64,000 nt of DNA from an uncultured Collinsella sp. (lineage in GTDB: Bacteria; Actinomycetota; Coriobacteriia; Coriobacteriales; Coriobacteriaceae), in contig UQMY01000003.1 of NCBI GenBank assembly GCA_900542325.1, positions 1-64,000 on the forward strand, written 5' to 3'. Below the pieces are notes generated by a model. It was not told the DNA's origin. It saw nothing but the letters and a program-made list of their open reading frames with translations, and did not search any database. Made by a program: the position numbers and the translations under genes. Below, piece by piece: positions 35,335-43,886 of the stretch (position 1 is its first letter; each line of letters starts with the position of its first letter).

Positions 35335-38300
35335 ATGGACAACACGATCATTCACGACCTCTTTGCAAAAGACATCAACCGCTCCATCAACGGCGTGGTC
35401 AAGGTCCAGGATTCAAAAGATGGGTCCATCCGCCAGGAGCTTGACGAGTACGTGGTGACGCGCGAGTTGCAGAGGCACTTTGCCACGTTCTTCAAGGCCT
35501 ACGGCGATGCCATCGATGCGCGCACCGACAAGATCGGCGTGTGGATCAGTGGCTTCTTCGGTTCCGGTAAATCGCACTTCCTCAAGATGCTGAGCTACCT
35601 GCTCGAGAATCGCCAGATCGGCGGTAAGAGCGCTATCCGCTACTTTGACGGCAAGATCGTCGACCCCATGGTCGCGGCTGCCATGGAGCGCGCCTGCTCG
35701 GTGCCCACGCAGGCCATCCTCTTTAACATCGATAGCAAGGCGGGCCAGTGGAAGCAGGGCGATACGGCTCCCACGGCGCTGCTTCGCGGCTTTGAGCGCA
35801 TGTTCTACGAGGCGCGCGGCTTCTACGGCGAGGACCTCAAGCTTGCAAAGCTCGAGGACTACATCGATTCCCTGGGCAAGACCCAGGAGTTCCGCGAGGC
35901 CTTTGAGCGCGTCAACGGCGAGTCCTGGCTCCAGGCCCGCGACACCTACAGCTACTTTGAGGACGACGTCGTCGAGGTGCTGCAGAGCGTGCTCGGCATG
36001 AGCGAAAAGGCCGCATGGAACTGGCTCGAGGGTTCTGAGGACGAGGTTTTGGCCCCTGATGTCTTTGCCAAAAAGGTCAAGGACTACGTGGACGCTCAGG
36101 CAGCGGCCCACGGCGGCAACTTCCGTTTGCTCTTTATGGTCGACGAGGTGGGTCAGTTTATTACAAACGACCAGGACCCAAGCCTTATGCTGAGCCTTCA
36201 GACCATCGTCGAGGAGCTGGGTGCCGCCTGCGGTGGCCGCGTGTGGGTGATGGTCACGAGCCAGGAGGCCATCGACAACCTGAGCCTGCCCGTGGGCAAC
36301 GACTTTTCAAAGATCCAGGGCCGCTTCAATACCCGCCTTTCGCTTTCCAGCTCCAGCGTGGACGAGGTCATCCAGCGCCGTGTGCTCGAGAAGACCGCGC
36401 CGGCGGCCGATATGCTTGCACGGGTCTACGAGCAAGACACCGCCGTGCTCAAAAACAACTTTACCTTTGAGGGTGGCTCGCGCTCCGACCTTGCCGGCTA
36501 CGCCAACTCCAAGGATTTTGTGGCCAGCTACCCGTTTGTGGGCTATCAGTTTAAGCTCCTGCCCGACGTGATGACCGAGGTACGCAAGCACGGTGTCAAG
36601 GCCAAGCACATGTCCACGGGCGAGCGCTCCATGCTGAGCGCATTTCAGGAGAGCGCTCAGGTCATCCAGCATGACCAGACCGGTGCGCTCGTGCCGTTCT
36701 GGCGCTTCTTCGACACTATCTCCAAAGATCTTGAGCACGGCATCAACCAGGTGGTTGACCGCGCGGTCCGTGCGGCCGAGAACGCGGAGGGCCTTGAACC
36801 CTACGACGTTCAGGTGCTCAAGCTCCTGTACCTGATTCGTTACATCGGCTACGTCAAGGCCACGGTCGAGAACATCTCCATCCTCATGATCGATAGCCTC
36901 GACGTGGACAAGCGCGCCCTCAAGGACCGCGTCAAGGAATCCCTCGCCCGTTTGGAGCGCGAGAACTACGTGTCACGCCAGGGCGATACCTATAGCTTCC
37001 TCACCGACGAGGAGCAGGAGATAGCGCAGGAGATCGCATGCACCCCGATCGACAACGCGCAGGTGATCGAGTCTATCAAAAAGCGCCTGTTCGACAGCGT
37101 CTACATCGCGCGCAAGCTCAACCGCGGGGCCAACGACTTCCCGTTTGACCGCTATGTGGACGGCTCAATCCACGGTACCAGCATGGGCGGCATGGAGCTT
37201 TACGTGGCGACTATGGCGAGCGACCTGGGCCGTGCGGACGATACCGAGCTGGCCTTGGCTTCTTCGGGCAAAGCCATCGTGGCCTTGAGTGACGAGGCGG
37301 ATTATTGGGAGACGCTCGTCAGCGCCGCCAAGATCCGCAAGTACGCCAAGACGCGAAATCTCCAGGAGCTTCAGCTGAGTACGCGCCAGATCGTTGAGTC
37401 CAAGATGCGCGAGGCGGCCTATAACGAGAAGGAGGCCGATACCCTTTTGAGCGAGGCCGTGCTCCATGCACGTTGTGCAGTCAACGGCCGCATGGTTGAG
37501 GTCCGCGCGGCCAAGCCCGCCCAGGTCTTTGAGCAGGTGCTGGCGCAGCTGTGCGATGTAGTCTTTGAAAAGGCCGACTATATCGGCGCGCCGGTCACGA
37601 GCGATTCCGATATCCGCTCCACTCTGGCGGGCAACGTCCAGGCGGGGCTCGCTGGCATGGACGCGGGCAACACGCGTGCGCTCAAGGAGGTTGAGGACTA
37701 CCTCAAAGTTCAGCACCAGCGCCACCTGGATACCGCTATGGGCGATATCCAGCGCCAGTACCAGCAAAGGCCCTTTGGCTGGCGCGAGGTCGATATCGCA
37801 AATGTGGTGGCGCAGCTTGTGGTGGAGCAGCGCGCGCAGGTGCTGTTTGGCGGTCAGACGGTTCAAGCTAACGACAGCCGCATGGTGGCACTCCTGCGCA
37901 AGGATGCCGATAAGGCCCAGGTGCGCTTGCGCGTGCGCATGAACGACCGTTTGCTGAGCGGTGCGGGTGAGCTCATGCGCGACCTGTTTGATCTCAAGAC
38001 CGTGCCCTCCAACGAGGATAAGCTCGTGGCCGAGCTCAAGGAGCGCCTTGAGGACTTGCGTGAGGTGTGCGTCGCCATGGCACGCGACTACTACACGGGC
38101 ATCAAGCCGGCCTACCCGTATCCCGGTGAGGGCGAGTGCGAGAAGATGCGCTCGGAGGTGGCCGACGTCCTTAAGGACCAGAACGAGGCCGAGGCGTTCT
38201 TGACCACGTTCACCAAGCATGAGGACCGCCTGCTCGATGCCAAGGAAGACTTTGACAGGGTGGTTGAGTTCTTCGGGTCCAACCAACGAACAGCGTTTGA

Positions 38301-38997
38301 CCACGCCAAGGATTTCTTGAGCCGCACCGAGGGTATCGAGTATGCCTCCGATGACATTCCCAGCGCGGTTGAGAATGTGGCAAAGGTGCGTGAGGTTCTC
38401 AAAGATCCCAAGCCCTACGGCCGCATTAAAGACCTGCAGCCGCTTATGGATCCCGTCGAGGACGACATGAAAAAGCTGCTGGGCATCCGCCGCAATGAGT
38501 TTTTGTGCCGAATCGAGAGCGATCTGCAAGACCTGCAGGCACAGGCTGAGAGCCAAAAGGGCTTTGTCAATCAGGCCAAGGATGCCATAGCAGACGCCGG
38601 CACCAAATATGAGTCGTTCAAAAACCGTGCCCACAGCGCTCAAAGTCTTAACGAACTGAGCGTTGTTGCAACTAACTGGGGCAACTGGCTCAGTGCGGCG
38701 GCCAACGAGATGTACGACGCTGTGGATGAGGCCCGCGTGCGTATGGACAACGAGCGCCGCACCACTGAGGTCACGAGTACGGGTGAGGTGGTCAAGAAGG
38801 TTTCCAGCAAGGGCGCCGCATCGTCTGCTCCCGTGCCCGAGCCCAAGTCCCAGCGCAAGATCAAGACCGTGCGCCGCGCCGATCTGGCCAAGCCGAGTCG
38901 TCTCTTGTCCACAGAGGACGTGGAGCGCTACGTGGACGACCTGCGCTCCCGCCTTATGCAGGCGCTCGTTGCAAACGACGAGATCCGTATCAACTAA
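35335..38997 (+). CDS. brxC: BREX protein BrxC, large P-loop ATPase
   Basis: 1220 residues, the expected size of BrxC. The ATG at 35335 follows AAAGGAG; the frame is open 54 bases earlier without a ribosome site. Walker A is SGFFGSGKSHFLKML (about residues 72-86), and Walker B LLFMVDEVGQF (about 264-274), followed by VTSQEAID and a sensor-like ALFGRFNTRLSL-equivalent (QGRFNTRLSL). The C-terminal half is mostly long helices with coiled-coil character (about 880-1130). An Ala/Ser/Pro/Lys-rich linker leads to a C-terminal IKTVRRADLAKPSRLLSTEDVERYVDDL. BrxC is a core component of type 1 BREX. G+C is high and even, unlike the downstream pglX specificity region. Confidence 0.96.
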   Translation: MDNTIIHDLFAKDINRSINGVVKVQDSKDGSIRQELDEYVVTRELQRHFATFFKAYGDAIDARTDKIGVWISGFFGSGKSHFLKMLSYLLENRQIGGKSAIRYFDGKIVDPMVAAAMERACSVPTQAILFNIDSKAGQWKQGDTAPTALLRGFERMFYEARGFYGEDLKLAKLEDYIDSLGKTQEFREAFERVNGESWLQARDTYSYFEDDVVEVLQSVLGMSEKAAWNWLEGSEDEVLAPDVFAKKVKDYVDAQAAAHGGNFRLLFMVDEVGQFITNDQDPSLMLSLQTIVEELGAACGGRVWVMVTSQEAIDNLSLPVGNDFSKIQGRFNTRLSLSSSSVDEVIQRRVLEKTAPAADMLARVYEQDTAVLKNNFTFEGGSRSDLAGYANSKDFVASYPFVGYQFKLLPDVMTEVRKHGVKAKHMSTGERSMLSAFQESAQVIQHDQTGALVPFWRFFDTISKDLEHGINQVVDRAVRAAENAEGLEPYDVQVLKLLYLIRYIGYVKATVENISILMIDSLDVDKRALKDRVKESLARLERENYVSRQGDTYSFLTDEEQEIAQEIACTPIDNAQVIESIKKRLFDSVYIARKLNRGANDFPFDRYVDGSIHGTSMGGMELYVATMASDLGRADDTELALASSGKAIVALSDEADYWETLVSAAKIRKYAKTRNLQELQLSTRQIVESKMREAAYNEKEADTLLSEAVLHARCAVNGRMVEVRAAKPAQVFEQVLAQLCDVVFEKADYIGAPVTSDSDIRSTLAGNVQAGLAGMDAGNTRALKEVEDYLKVQHQRHLDTAMGDIQRQYQQRPFGWREVDIANVVAQLVVEQRAQVLFGGQTVQANDSRMVALLRKDADKAQVRLRVRMNDRLLSGAGELMRDLFDLKTVPSNEDKLVAELKERLEDLREVCVAMARDYYTGIKPAYPYPGEGECEKMRSEVADVLKDQNEAEAFLTTFTKHEDRLLDAKEDFDRVVEFFGSNQRTAFDHAKDFLSRTEGIEYASDDIPSAVENVAKVREVLKDPKPYGRIKDLQPLMDPVEDDMKKLLGIRRNEFLCRIESDLQDLQAQAESQKGFVNQAKDAIADAGTKYESFKNRAHSAQSLNELSVVATNWGNWLSAAANEMYDAVDEARVRMDNERRTTEVTSTGEVVKKVSSKGAASSAPVPEPKSQRKIKTVRRADLAKPSRLLSTEDVERYVDDLRSRLMQALVANDEIRIN

Positions 38998-39063
38998 CCC
39001 GCGGAGCCACCGGTGCCAAAGCGCGCACCGGTGGCTTATGGCGTTTAGAAAGGCTCATCAACC

Positions 39064-41583
39064 ATGAACGATTCTGCTCTTAAGAGTTTCTGCACCTGGG
39101 CCCGTACGGAGCTCATCAAAGGCGTGGAGGCGCAGATGGTGCGCTACGGCATCACCGAACCTGCACCCGCGCCCGTTGGGTCCGAGACCGTCAACGGCCT
39201 GCCCCTAAGTCCGGCTGAGATTGAGCAACGCGACGAACTGCTGCGCATGCAGGCAGAGGTGGGTCACGAGGCGCTGCGCGACCGTGCGGCCTACACCTGG
39301 TTCAACCGCATCGTGGCCATTCGCTTTATGGATGCACGCGGATGGCTCCCCAGCCGTATGCGCATGCTGAGTCGTGCGGACGGCAGCCATGGCAGCGAGG
39401 CCGTGGAGAACGCACTGGATGTGGTGATAGCGACGGCCGATACCGATCGCATAGCCGAGCTCAAGATGGCGGGCTTGGATGAACCGTTGTGGCGCTACCT
39501 GTTTGTGGCCCAGTGCGAGGAGCTTGCCGATTGCCTGCCAGGCGTCTTTGATCGCGTAGGCGGAGCCATGGAGTTGCTGTTGCCCCAGGGCCTCATGATG
39601 GCCGACGGCGTGGTGGGCAAGCTCAATGCCGTCCTCACTGACGAGGACTGGCGCGAGGGCGTGACCGTTCTGGGCTGGATGTATCAGTACTACAATGCCG
39701 ATGTTAAAGACGGGTTCTTCAAGTCCAAGCGCAAGGCAGCGGCGGCGGACATCGCGCCCGCCACGCAGCTCTTCACCCCTGAGTGGATCGTGCGCTATAT
39801 GGTCGAGAACTCGCTCGGCCGTCTGTGGATGCTCAACAATCCGGGGAGTTCGTTACGCGAGCGCATGGAGTATTACATCGAGCCCGATGCTGAGCACGAG
39901 GACTTCATCCGCATTTCGAGTCCCGAGGAGATAACCCTCTGCGACCCCGCATGCGGCTCGGGCCATATCTTGGTCTATGCGTTTGAGCTGCTCTTTCATA
40001 TGTACGAGGAGCGCGGCTATCGTGAGCGCGAGATTCCCGAGCTCATTCTTACTAAAAACCTTGCAGGTATGGAAATCGATTCCCGCGCGGCACAGATCGC
40101 GGAGCTGGCGCTTGCCATGTGCGCCCGCGAGCACGACCGTCGCTTCTTTAGGCGTGGCGTTCGCGCCGACGTTACCGTGCTCTCGAGCATCCCGCTTGGG
40201 GAGGACGAGCTGCCGGGTAACAAGAAGCTCGCCGAGGAGCTGAGTCATTTGGGCGAGATCGGTTCGCTGCTCAATCCGACAGATGCCGAGATCGAGAAGC
40301 TCAAAGCGGCTGCGGCCGACTGCGCGGGCGACCTTTTTGCCGCCGCGACCAAGGACAAGCTTGAGAGCGCGGTCGCAATCTGCGAGAAGCTATCACGTCG
40401 CTTCACTTGCACCGTGGCAAATCCCCCGTACATGGGTAGCAGCAGCTTCAACCCCTTTATGAGTAAGTGGGTCAAGAAGAACTACCCCGACACGAAGAGC
40501 GATCTCTGCACGTGCTTTATCGAGCGAATTATTGATTTTGCGAGCGCTAAGGGTACGGTATCTCTGGTTACCTCTGATACGTGTATGTATCTCTCGTCTT
40601 TCGAGCGTATGCGCAACACCCTTGTAGATAAACACACCCTAATTGCTCTCATTGATACTCGCGGCTCGAATGCCCACCCTGACGTGTTTGACGCCAATAC
40701 CGGATGGGTCATTCAGTCGAATCATATTCCTGGTTATAAGGGTGCTTATTTTAAGTTGAATCAAAAAATCGGTGAGAAGGATGCGGCTTTGAAGGAGGCC
40801 ATCCAAAACCCCACCTGCGGCTGGTTCTACCGCCGCAACGCCGACGCCTTCAAGCAGATCCCCAGCACCCCCATAGCCTACTGGGCCAGCGACGCTATGC
40901 TCGAAGCGTTTGGGGGACATTCCATTCGCGATGAAGCTTTTGCTGGAATAGGCATGCGTACGGGCGACAATGCAAGATTTTTGAGATTGTGGCATGAAGT
41001 CGGTCTGAGCGACATGGTTATCGGATGTTGCTCTGCTGAGGAGCAAATCAATAGTGGTGCTCGATGGGTTCCTTACAATAAAGGAGGCAATTTTCGCAGA
41101 TGGTACGGAAACAATGACTACGTTGTTAACTGGTTTAATAATGGTGAAGAGATTAAGGCTAACACTAAGGCTGTATACCCAGAATTGGGCGATGATCTTG
41201 GATGGAAGATAAGCAACGAGCGCTTTTACTTTAAGCCTGGACTTACTTGGACGGGCGTAACTTCGGGGCTATTTAACTGCCGTCTATATCGCCAGGGTTT
41301 TATTTTTGATTCCGGCGCTAATGGCCTTTTCTCAACTAAGGAGCTTGGAGTTTCCTACCTTTCTGCCCTGCTGAACTCTTCTGTAGCTGCTTCAGCCTTT
41401 AGCTTTTTGAACCCTACGTTGAATTTTGGGGCAGGCACTGTGAATAACATGCCTGTTATTCGACCCTCTGCTTCAGACTATTCCATCGTCGAAGATCTGG
41501 CGCATCGTTGCTTTGATGCGTCGGAAGCAGATTACAACTCCTTCGAAACCTCATGGGATTTTGGTCACAATCCCCTTGTTTAG
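39064..41583 (+). CDS. pglX: BREX adenine methyltransferase PglX, N-terminal part of a split gene
   Basis: 839 residues. SAM-binding motif I is DPACGSGHILVYAFELL (from about residue 294), and the catalytic motif IV is NPPYMG (residues 453-458), marking a gamma-type N6-adenine methyltransferase. The protein ends FETSWDFGHNPLV, the point where full-length type 1 PglX (about 1150-1225 aa) continues. The missing C-terminal part is encoded separately at 42895-43863. From about 40490, and again from 40915 to the stop, base composition shifts to AT-rich, with a G+C-rich patch at about 40795-40910: the specificity region looks replaced by recombination. PglX marks host DNA so that BREX can spare it. 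Confidence 0.93.
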   Translation: MNDSALKSFCTWARTELIKGVEAQMVRYGITEPAPAPVGSETVNGLPLSPAEIEQRDELLRMQAEVGHEALRDRAAYTWFNRIVAIRFMDARGWLPSRMRMLSRADGSHGSEAVENALDVVIATADTDRIAELKMAGLDEPLWRYLFVAQCEELADCLPGVFDRVGGAMELLLPQGLMMADGVVGKLNAVLTDEDWREGVTVLGWMYQYYNADVKDGFFKSKRKAAAADIAPATQLFTPEWIVRYMVENSLGRLWMLNNPGSSLRERMEYYIEPDAEHEDFIRISSPEEITLCDPACGSGHILVYAFELLFHMYEERGYREREIPELILTKNLAGMEIDSRAAQIAELALAMCAREHDRRFFRRGVRADVTVLSSIPLGEDELPGNKKLAEELSHLGEIGSLLNPTDAEIEKLKAAAADCAGDLFAAATKDKLESAVAICEKLSRRFTCTVANPPYMGSSSFNPFMSKWVKKNYPDTKSDLCTCFIERIIDFASAKGTVSLVTSDTCMYLSSFERMRNTLVDKHTLIALIDTRGSNAHPDVFDANTGWVIQSNHIPGYKGAYFKLNQKIGEKDAALKEAIQNPTCGWFYRRNADAFKQIPSTPIAYWASDAMLEAFGGHSIRDEAFAGIGMRTGDNARFLRLWHEVGLSDMVIGCCSAEEQINSGARWVPYNKGGNFRRWYGNNDYVVNWFNNGEEIKANTKAVYPELGDDLGWKISNERFYFKPGLTWTGVTSGLFNCRLYRQGFIFDSGANGLFSTKELGVSYLSALLNSSVAASAFSFLNPTLNFGAGTVNNMPVIRPSASDYSIVEDLAHRCFDASEADYNSFETSWDFGHNPLV

Positions 41584-41592
41584 GAGACCTGT

Positions 41593-42165
41593 ATGTGTAT
41601 CGATCTTAACCAGACGGCATTTCAGCTTGCCAATAAAATTAAACGCGTTTTAGATTCTGATGTTAGAATTCGTATCTCGTTAAACAACGCCACTTTCTTT
41701 GAATACGACTCGGATGAAGATGTCGTAATCATCGCTCCTGTTTCTTTGCTTGAAATTGAAGAAAAGGAGAAAGCGCAGATAGCGTCTCGGGCAGCATATG
41801 AGTTGGTTCTTATGAGTGCGAAAACCTCCGCGCGGAAGTTCAACGGCATTTTATTGCCTGACTGTTTCTTATATTGTGTGTATTCAACGCTACACGAGAT
41901 AGGCCATCATGACTATTTTGTCAGCTCTTCCGCAACGGAGTTTCAAGGCCATGTTGCACAGCGCGAGTCACTTCTTGAGTTCTCTAAGGACAAGTTGATC
42001 AATGCAATTGCTTCGGGACAAGACCCACGTAATAGCCAGGAGATATTTGCGAGATCGTATAGGAATATTCCTTTTGAGAAGATAGCTGATGATTACGCCA
42101 GGAGATTGATGCCCGTCGTTCTTTCCAAACTCTTAGTAGAGGATGGACCAAATGAAGCAAAATGA
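41593..42165 (+). CDS. Predicted zinc metallopeptidase inside BREX operon
   Basis: 190 residues, no exact family recognised. STLHEIGHHDYF contains an HExxH zinc motif (about residues 101-105), and ~57 residues later FEKIADDYARRLM offers an E-x-x-A-D-x-(Y/F)-A helix like the third-ligand helix of ImmA/IrrE peptidases. No helix-turn-helix domain or signal peptide is visible. The gene starts 9 bases after the pglX N-terminal stop, with AGGAG in between, and overlaps the next gene by 14 bases. Low G+C contrasts with the BREX backbone. Function in the system is unknown; it may cleave or regulate its partner. Confidence 0.65.
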   Translation: MCIDLNQTAFQLANKIKRVLDSDVRIRISLNNATFFEYDSDEDVVIIAPVSLLEIEEKEKAQIASRAAYELVLMSAKTSARKFNGILLPDCFLYCVYSTLHEIGHHDYFVSSSATEFQGHVAQRESLLEFSKDKLINAIASGQDPRNSQEIFARSYRNIPFEKIADDYARRLMPVVLSKLLVEDGPNEAK

Positions 42166-42706
42166 GTCTATTGACGTTCGCTGCGATATGGCAACGATGC
42201 ATGATTTTTTCCTAAATAAGATTGATGAATCGATTAAGGGAGGGCTCTACTTCGAAGCCGCTTGGCTAATCTATTCGTGTCTCGAGAATCGTTTCTTTCG
42301 AGTGTTAGACAAATATAAGCGGAACTGCAAATATTGCGTTAATGGCGGCAAATGCCGTAAGGGAAGCAACCAATTGGCAATCGGGACCAAGATCAAGTGT
42401 GTTGAAAGACTATATAACGCAGATGTGTCTTGTGTTCGCAGCTCTTTTTCAGCTGAGTTATTCGCTGAAGTGAGGTTGTGGGTCAAATTACGTAACAAAC
42501 TAATGCATAACTTGCTGTCCCTTGAGCACTATGAAGAGCATTTTGATAATGACTTTAAAGAACTTGCTTTAAACGGGAAGAAAGTTGTGGACGACGTTTA
42601 CGATGCCTGCACGAAATTTAGGGCGGCTTTCTTCGAACCCGGCTACGAGTTCATATTCCCTGAATCGTGCATGGAGCAATGTCCTTGTAAGCCGCGTAAT
42701 CAATAG
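42152..42706 (+). CDS. Predicted HEPN-type protein inside BREX operon
   Basis: 184 residues from the ATG at 42152 (AGAGGA eight bases upstream); an in-frame ATG at 42143 is less well placed. WVKLRNKLMHNLL contains R-x4-H (residues 114-119), the catalytic signature of HEPN RNases and toxins, in a helical context. Earlier, NCKYCVNGGKC has three closely spaced Cys, and the tail MEQCPCK two more, so a zinc site is possible. It overlaps the metallopeptidase gene by 14 bases, implying a coupled pair. AT-rich. A toxin or effector RNase role is inferred from the motif only; many HEPN-fold proteins are inactive. Confidence 0.6.
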   Translation: MKQNESIDVRCDMATMHDFFLNKIDESIKGGLYFEAAWLIYSCLENRFFRVLDKYKRNCKYCVNGGKCRKGSNQLAIGTKIKCVERLYNADVSCVRSSFSAELFAEVRLWVKLRNKLMHNLLSLEHYEEHFDNDFKELALNGKKVVDDVYDACTKFRAAFFEPGYEFIFPESCMEQCPCKPRNQ

Positions 42707-42894
42707 AAAGACGACTAATAACTATGTGTCGCATTCGGGGCCGTGATTCACAAAGTTATCTTCATACGGGATATTCGGTTTTGCTCATCGCGCTGGGCGT
42801 GGAGTGCGGGCTTGGTTGTGTGATGGCCCTGATTTGATTCACGCTTTATTTCTTCGTTGCCGGCATCTCAACAATATCGAAAGGACGGCCCACC
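42707..42894. other. Junction between inserted genes and pglX C-terminal part
   Basis: 188 bases without a gene. Base composition returns to normal partway. GAAAGGA lies ten bases before the ATG at 42895, so the downstream part is independently translated. No terminal inverted repeats or target duplication were recognised. Confidence 0.5.
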
Positions 42895-43863
42895 ATGGCC
42901 ACATTACTTCAAGATAAATACGAGGCTCGTAAGGCCGAGGTCAATGCTCGCTTTGAGCAGCTCCGTGCTAACGAGGAGGAGCTCAACCGCATCTTTGCCA
43001 AAATCTACAACATGGAGGGTGAAGTGCCCATCGAGGTCGAGGATAAGTACGTTTCGGTTGCGTGCATCTTCGACACCGCCGATGAGATTCCCGAGAGTTA
43101 CAAGGGCAACAAATACGTGCGCACTAAGCGCGACGAGATTACCTCGCTCATAAGCTATGCCGTGGGTTGCATGTTTGGCCGCTACTCGCTGGACGTGGAT
43201 GGCTTGGTCCTGGCCGATCAGGGCGCCACGGTCGACGACTATCTGGCCAAGATGCCCGATCCCGATCACGTGACCTTTATGCCCGATAGCGACAACGTGC
43301 TGCCCATCACCGACGACGAGTACTTTGACGACGACATCGTGCGCTACTTTATCGACTTTGTGCGCACCGTGTACGGCGAGGAGACACTCGAGCAGAACTT
43401 GGCCTTTATTGCCGAGGCGCTCTGCGGCAAGGGCACCTCGCGCGAGGTGATCCGCGCCTACTTTTTAAAAGACTTCTTTAAGGACCACTGCCAGACCTAT
43501 AAGAAGCGCCCCATCTACTGGCTGTTCGACTCGGGCAAAAAGAACGGCTTCAAGTGCCTTGTTTACATGCATCGATATCAGCCCGACCTGCTGGCTCGCA
43601 TCCGCACCGACTATGTGCACGAGCAGCAGGAGCGTTACCGTGCCCAGATCGGCTACGCCAACGATGCCCTTGCCGGTGCCGAGCGCGGCGAGCGCGTGCG
43701 TTTGGATAAACGCGTCAAAAAGCTCAACGACCAGCTCAAAGAGACTATTGCCTACGAGGAGAAACTGCACCACTTGGCAGACCAGATGATTAAGATCGAC
43801 CTGGATGACGGCGTCAAGGTCAACTACGCCAAGTTTCAGGATGTACTGGCAAAGATCAAGTAA
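42895..43863 (+). CDS. PglX C-terminal part, separate gene
   Basis: 322 residues. ERFEQ-like RFEQLRANEEELNRIFAKIYNM, VEDKYVSV, ITSLISYAVGCMFGRYSLDVDGL, DNVLPITDDEYFDDDIVRYFIDFVRTVYGEETLEQNLAFIAEALCGKG, YFLKDFFKDHCQTYKKRPIYWLFDSGKKNGFKCLVYMHRYQPDLL and the final IKIDLDDGVKVNYAKFQDVL are the conserved C-terminal region of type 1 PglX proteins as I know them. It has its own start and ribosome site, and its frame is complete, so it is a stand-alone polypeptide rather than a decayed remnant. Together with the 839-residue part it totals 1161 residues, the size of an intact PglX. pglZ starts 23 bases downstream. Confidence 0.85.
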   Translation: MATLLQDKYEARKAEVNARFEQLRANEEELNRIFAKIYNMEGEVPIEVEDKYVSVACIFDTADEIPESYKGNKYVRTKRDEITSLISYAVGCMFGRYSLDVDGLVLADQGATVDDYLAKMPDPDHVTFMPDSDNVLPITDDEYFDDDIVRYFIDFVRTVYGEETLEQNLAFIAEALCGKGTSREVIRAYFLKDFFKDHCQTYKKRPIYWLFDSGKKNGFKCLVYMHRYQPDLLARIRTDYVHEQQERYRAQIGYANDALAGAERGERVRLDKRVKKLNDQLKETIAYEEKLHHLADQMIKIDLDDGVKVNYAKFQDVLAKIK

Positions 43864-43886
43864 CTGCAGATACGGTAAGGATATCC

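Noticed and set aside
37165..38643. 492-codon open frame antisense to brxC
   Set aside because: Shadow frame; brxC is securely identified on the other strand.
42895..43863. Separate new BREX gene rather than part of PglX
   Set aside because: Its conserved blocks are those of the PglX C-terminus, and the upstream part lacks exactly that region.
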